From contig VGJG01000024.1 in assembly GCA_016867615.1 (NCBI GenBank), positions 1 to 11,028 of the forward strand: DNA of 11,028 nucleotides, in the 5' to 3' direction. This document shows positions 8,415 to 11,028 of this stretch, piece by piece. A model generated the notes under the pieces. That model did no database searches. It was given only the letters and a program-made list of their open reading frames with translations, and was not told where the DNA came from. Within the stretch, counting starts at the first letter, position 1. The number at the start of each line of letters is the position of its first letter. Source of the stretch: Candidatus Aminicenantota bacterium (GTDB taxonomy: Bacteria > Acidobacteriota > Aminicenantia > Aminicenantales > JAFGAV01). Made by a program: the position numbers and the translations under genes.

Positions 8415-8443
8415 ATTATATAGGAAGAAGGGGGAAAATTCAA
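8415..8443 (-). promoter_or_regulatory. Sigma70-type promoter of the NTPase-arcC-argF operon
   Basis: Read on the minus strand: -35 TTGAAT (8443-8438), a spacer of exactly 17 bases, and -10 TATAAT (8420-8415), a perfect -10 hexamer. Predicted start is near 8408. The local AT-rich island stands out from the GC-rich surroundings and lies 70-100 bases before the strong ribosome binding site of the NTPase gene. The repeat units begin only about 9 bases upstream of the -35 box. Confidence 0.75.
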
Positions 8444-8451
8444 CCCGCCGT

Positions 8452-8555
8452 CGCTTTGGTTTGCGGTGGCCCCTGGCCGCTTTGGAGTGCGGTCGCATGA
8501 GACCGCTTTGGCTTGCGGCGGCACGACGCCGCTCCTAGGAATGCGGCTTATGTGG
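8452..8555. repeat. Tandem 26-base hairpin repeat, block 1
   Basis: There are three units of exactly 26 bases beginning at 8452, 8478 and 8504, plus a degenerate fourth at 8530. The conserved part of each is CGCTTTGGnnTGCGG. The intervening 10-11 bases vary but form stem-loops across unit borders: GCGGTC-GCATGA-GACCGC (8489-8506) and GCGGCG-GCACGA-CGCCGC (8515-8532). The stems differ by paired changes while the loop is nearly constant (GCAnGA). Bases 8475-8532 recur exactly at 8798-8855. It looks like a REP-type intergenic element or RNA/DNA structure repeat. It is not a CRISPR array, since the unique parts are far too short. Confidence 0.85.
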
Positions 8556-8774
8556 ACAGGCCGGAGGGAAGGGCCTCGGCGCCTCCGCGGTTCTTCACGC
8601 CGCGAATCTCCGTGTTTCTCGGGACCGGCCGAGCGATTCGCCCCCTCCGGGGGCTGTGCGCGGCCGGCCGGCGGAAAAGATGCCGGGAATCCCTCGAAAC
8701 CCGTCGCTTCGCGGCTAAACCGCTCATGGCGCCTCGACCCTTCCTCCCGGCCGGAGGCAGAATCGTACGGTGTT
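8556..8774. other. GC-rich non-coding spacer between the two repeat blocks
   Basis: This is about 220 bases with no credible gene. Small frames here on both strands have no ribosome binding site and read as Arg/Pro/Gly-rich noise. Local hairpins include GCCCCC-TCC-GGGGGC (8640-8654) and CGCGG/CCGCG near 8596-8615. A T-arm-like stretch near 8690-8710 (CGGGAATCCCTCGAAACCCG) has no matching acceptor or anticodon arms, so no tRNA is called. It could be a decayed gene or a structured RNA; nothing decides this. Confidence 0.4.
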
Positions 8775-8855
8775 CTTTTTGGACTACGGCGGCACGAGGC
8801 CGCTTTGGAGTGCGGTCGCATGAGACCGCTTTGGCTTGCGGCGGCACGACGCCGC
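8775..8855. repeat. Tandem 26-base hairpin repeat, block 2 (contains exact 58-base copy)
   Basis: Units begin at 8775 (diverged, CTTTTTGGACTACGG), 8801 and 8827, again 26 bases apart. The block ends at CGCATAAGG. Bases 8798-8855 are identical to 8475-8532, same orientation, 323 bases apart. Both hairpins are preserved (8812-8829 and 8838-8855). The block lies in the gap between the operon promoter region and the phosphodiesterase 3' end. Confidence 0.85.
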
Positions 8856-9055
8856 ATAAGGCTCTTATTCGTCTAAAAGCCGCCCTGGTCCAATATCCGG
8901 ACTCGGTTATCTGCTATAAACTCTTTCTTTTCTATTTTTTCCTGGCTTTCTTTCCTCGGACTTTACCGGCCTCAGCCTCCCCCCCAACGACTTTCTGACC
9001 TTCTGCCACCCCGGCTTCTGCCTTTGGTTTATTCCCCGCCCCATTCCCTTCTCCC
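8856..9055. other. Pyrimidine-rich (plus strand) intergenic stretch
   Basis: This is about 200 bases between the repeat block and the phosphodiesterase stop, much richer in T/C on the plus strand than its neighbours, particularly 8925-9055. On the minus strand it is a purine-rich 3' flank. One minus-strand frame through it (stop at 8932) reads as a Lys/Ala/Glu/Gly-rich tail ending KKARKK, but it has no start of its own (see findings). No clear terminator or RNA gene was found. Confidence 0.4.
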
Positions 9056-9542
9056 TCAGGCCAGGCTGATGATCTCCACTTCCCTCGTCTCCGGATTGAA
9101 GATCGCGGCCGTGCTCCGCCCCGACAGCCAGCCGCCCGCCTCCCCCGGGTTGATGACCAGCGTCCCCCCCTCAATCCTGCTGTCGGGCTGGTGCGTGTGA
9201 CCGTAGATCAGCACCCCGGGGGAGTGCTTTTTCAGAAGCGCGGGTATCTTCTCGTGCCGATGGGTGAGCAGGTATTTTTCCCCATAATAATCAAAGATAT
9301 GCGGCTCTTCATAGATGCCGCCCAAGGGATTGAAAACCGCCCGCAGCCCGTCCCGCTCCCCGTCGCAGTTGCCGAAAACGGCCCGCACCGGACAGCCCGC
9401 TTTTTCGAGCTCCCGCGCCGTGAAGGGAGCGATGACGTCCCCGGCGTGGACGACGAGCTCGCAGCCCGCGTCACGGAACATTTTCGACCGCCCGCCGCAA
9501 AGCCTTCAGGTTGTCGTGCGAATCCGCCAGGATGCCGATCAT
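9056..9542 (-). pseudogene. YfcE/MJ0936-type metallophosphoesterase, frameshifted near the N-terminus
   Basis: Reading from the ATG at 9542 gives MIGILADSHDNLKALRRAVE, the classic start of this calcineurin-fold phosphodiesterase family, and then meets a TGA three codons later. The rest of the protein is in the neighbouring frame from 9481: MFRDAGCELVVHAGD, then FGNCDGE, LTHRHE, GHTHQP and VINPGEAGG, to the stop at 9056. Joined, they give about 161 residues, the normal length, with all metal ligands (D-x-H, GD, GNCD, H, GHTH). The only fault is one extra A in GAAAATG (plus-strand TTTT at 9481-9484); GAAATG would restore the frame. Starting at 9481 alone would lose the D-x-H ligands. It is either a real disruption or a homopolymer error in the assembly. 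The family cleaves phosphodiesters (substrate unknown here). It has its own promoter at 9563-9592. Confidence 0.85.
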
Positions 9543-9562
9543 GAGGTGTTCTCTTTATCGGT

Positions 9563-9592
9563 ATTCTACTCAGCCTGTGGCGGCATTTTCAA
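9563..9592 (-). promoter_or_regulatory. Sigma70-type promoter of the phosphodiesterase gene
   Basis: Read on the minus strand: -35 TTGAAA (9592-9587), an 18-base spacer, and -10 TAGAAT (9568-9563). The predicted start near 9556 leaves a leader of only about 14 bases before the ATG at 9542. That leader (AAAGAGAACACCTC) has at best a weak ribosome binding site. The rest of the 168-base gap (9543-9710) shows no gene and no clear terminator for the serine hydrolase. Confidence 0.6.
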
Positions 9593-9710
9593 CTTTCCAG
9601 GCAGCCGCCATTCGTGGGCCGTCTAGAGCGGCGCGCCCTCTTACCCCATAGCAAAGGGACGATTCCTCAAGAAGGATTTTCTCAAATCTTGTGGCAGCGG
9701 GACGCCGTCC

Positions 9711-11028
9711 TCAGCGCCTCACGACCCGGCCCTCGAAGCGGAAGCTCAGCTCGTGGGCGGTCTCTCGGCTTTCGACCGTCAGCCGGTCGCCCGCAAAGGT
9801 CAACCGCAACATGATATGGTCGTTGTTGGCGATGTTGTCGTACTCGGCGGCGAACGTCCGCTCGTCCGCCCACCCGCCGCGCAGCCCCTGGGGGAGGTCA
9901 TACGGGCCCTTCGAGAAGCGATAAACCCCGTCCAGCCCGACCGGCCAGGATTCCTTACGCCCGCCGTCGTGGGTGATCGTCATCGCGGCTTCCGACGGGC
10001 CCGAAAAGACGAGCCCCATCTCCTCGATGTTCAGGGGGTTCGCCTCGAAAACGTAGGTCCGGCCCGAGATCTTCGCGGCGATCGCGGGCAGGGAAGCGAC
10101 CGGCTTGGCCGCGGGCGGGTGGCGGACGGCGGCTAGGGCGGCGTTGAGCCGGGCGACGCCGGCCGGGTTGGCCGGCAGCGGCGCGGTCAGGCCGGTGAAC
10201 GCTTGCTCGAAGAACGGCTCGATGTCGTCGATGTCGACCCCTCCCCCGGTCATGACCAGCATGGCGTTGATTGACGGCCAGACCTGGATGCGCTGTCCGC
10301 CCCGGCCGATGGCGGCATAGGCGCCGTCCGGATCGGTGATCCACCAGCCGTAGCCGTAGTCGTCGTTCCGGCCCGTCTTGACCTGTCTCTTGACGGACGC
10401 CTCGACCCATTCCGCGGAGACGACCTGCTTGTCCTCCCACCGGCCCTTGTTGAGCCAGAGGAGGCCGATCCTGGCCATGTCGCGCGGATGGAGTTTGATA
10501 TCGCCCCAGCCGTGGTTGACGCCCTGGGGGTCGGCGGGCCAGATGACGTCCCGAATGCCCAGGGGTTCGAAGAGATGCCGCCGGGCGAACTCCAGGGACG
10601 TCATGCCCGTCGCCCTCTGGAGGATGGCCGACAGCAGGTGCATGCCCGGGCTGCAGTAGACGAACCGCGCCCCCGGCTCGAAGATCATCCTGCGGTCGAG
10701 GATGAACCGGACGAAATCTTCCGTCCGCTCCATCTCGTGCAGGGTCTGCTCGTCGTTGGCCGCCGTGCAATCGAGCCCGGACGCCATGCCGGCCAGGTGG
10801 CGGACGGTGATGCGCTCCTTGGCCGCATCGCGGTTGGCGATTTTTCTCTCCGGAAAGAAAGACAACGCCGGGTCATCGAGCCGGAAGCGGCCCTGGTCCG
10901 CGGCGATGCCGATCAGGGTGGTCATGACGCTCTTCGATACCGAGGCCACGTCGTGAACGGCCTTGCCGTCGTAGGGATAGAAGGAGGCGTCGAGCAGCGC
11001 GTATCCGTTGCGGATGAGCATCAGGCTG
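9711..11028 (-). CDS. Beta-lactamase family (class C-like) serine hydrolase, N-terminus outside window
   Basis: At least 438 residues are visible; the 5' end lies beyond 11028, and an internal ATG at 11021 is not a convincing start. This serine hydrolase/penicillin-binding-protein-like fold covers esterases, D-aminopeptidases and NylB-type hydrolases. Counting from that Met, the nucleophile motif SxxK is SVSK (27-30) in HDVASVSKSVMTTLIG. The second motif is Y122-C-S (VYCSPGMHLLSAIL), Y-x-S rather than the usual Y-x-N. The third is GRGGQ (239-243), in place of KTG/HxG, as in GGQ-type members. MARIGLLWLNKGRW (182-195) and YGYGWWI (222-228) are family landmarks. A C-terminal beta-rich domain (about 300-436) is probably lipocalin-like. 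Usually such proteins are exported, but a signal peptide cannot be seen here. The substrate is unknown; it should not be read as antibiotic resistance. Confidence 0.9.
   Translation of the reverse strand, partial: SLMLIRNGYALLDASFYPYDGKAVHDVASVSKSVMTTLIGIAADQGRFRLDDPALSFFPERKIANRDAAKERITVRHLAGMASGLDCTAANDEQTLHEMERTEDFVRFILDRRMIFEPGARFVYCSPGMHLLSAILQRATGMTSLEFARRHLFEPLGIRDVIWPADPQGVNHGWGDIKLHPRDMARIGLLWLNKGRWEDKQVVSAEWVEASVKRQVKTGRNDDYGYGWWITDPDGAYAAIGRGGQRIQVWPSINAMLVMTGGGVDIDDIEPFFEQAFTGLTAPLPANPAGVARLNAALAAVRHPPAAKPVASLPAIAAKISGRTYVFEANPLNIEEMGLVFSGPSEAAMTITHDGGRKESWPVGLDGVYRFSKGPYDLPQGLRGGWADERTFAAEYDNIANNDHIMLRLTFAGDRLTVESRETAHELSFRFEGRVVRR

Noticed and set aside
8680..8720. tRNA-like T-arm (CGGGAATCCCTCGAAACCCG)
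   Set aside because: No acceptor stem, D-arm or anticodon arm with proper spacing could be found on either strand.
8452..8855. Possible CRISPR array from regularly spaced repeats
   Set aside because: Units are only 26 bases in total with 10-11 variable bases that form hairpins; there are no spacers of 25-40 bases and no cas genes.
8363..8998. Several open frames on both strands through the repeat region
   Set aside because: They overlap each other in many frames, have no ribosome binding sites, read as Arg/Pro/Ser-rich noise, and repeat peptides only because the DNA repeats.
9711..11028. Antibiotic-resistance beta-lactamase
   Set aside because: The motifs (Y-x-S, GGQ) and the extra C-terminal domain fit the broad serine hydrolase/esterase group; nothing indicates beta-lactam cleavage.

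Overview
The window is a high-GC bacterial chromosome segment of about 11 kb, with tightly packed, translationally coupled genes. The gene mix is RNase R, a free-standing SelB C-terminal domain, an HD-GYP protein, a GTPase/'cyclic 2,3-diphosphoglycerate synthetase'-like NTPase with carbamate kinase and ornithine carbamoyltransferase, and a very charged long orphan protein. It recalls uncultured anaerobic lineages such as Aminicenantes or Acidobacteria relatives. That placement is an impression from memory and is not proven by anything in the window. No phage, transposase, integrase, tRNA or rRNA gene was seen.

Layout. (1) 1-1861, plus strand: the 3' part of an RNase R-type exoribonuclease, a 263-residue protein made only of SelB-type winged helices, and a small four-helix membrane protein, overlapping or almost touching. 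A GC-rich palindrome and hairpin follow at 1866-1900. (2) 1903-2811, minus strand: a convergent HD-GYP c-di-GMP phosphodiesterase, preceded by two back-to-back hairpins (2899-2952). (3) 2962-8338, minus strand: a four-gene operon read from right to left: P-loop NTPase, carbamate kinase, ornithine carbamoyltransferase, then a 727-residue protein of unknown function with a long Lys/Glu/Ala-rich tail. Junctions are TGATG, ATGA and TAAATG. A near-consensus sigma70-type promoter (8415-8443) and a strong ribosome binding site drive it. (4) 8339-9055: about 700 bases without a credible gene. It holds a 58-base perfect direct repeat (8475-8532 and 8798-8855) built from 26-base units whose hairpin stems differ by compensatory changes. 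(5) 9056-9542, minus strand: a YfcE/MJ0936-type phosphodiesterase gene broken by one extra A in an A run, with its own promoter. (6) 9711-11028, minus strand: a beta-lactamase-family serine hydrolase that runs off the window.

How the genes work together. Carbamate kinase and ornithine carbamoyltransferase share carbamoyl phosphate. Together they can turn citrulline into ornithine, ATP, ammonia and CO2, or act in arginine synthesis. The NTPase co-transcribed with them probably serves the same metabolism, whatever its database name. The 727-residue protein is translationally linked to them but its role is unknown. The RNase R/SelB-C pair points to an RNA-related role for the free-standing winged-helix protein.

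Most worth a second look: the stand-alone SelB RNA-binding domain, the orphan 727-residue protein in a carbamoyl-phosphate operon, the covarying 26-base hairpin repeats beside the operon promoter, and the frameshifted phosphodiesterase.
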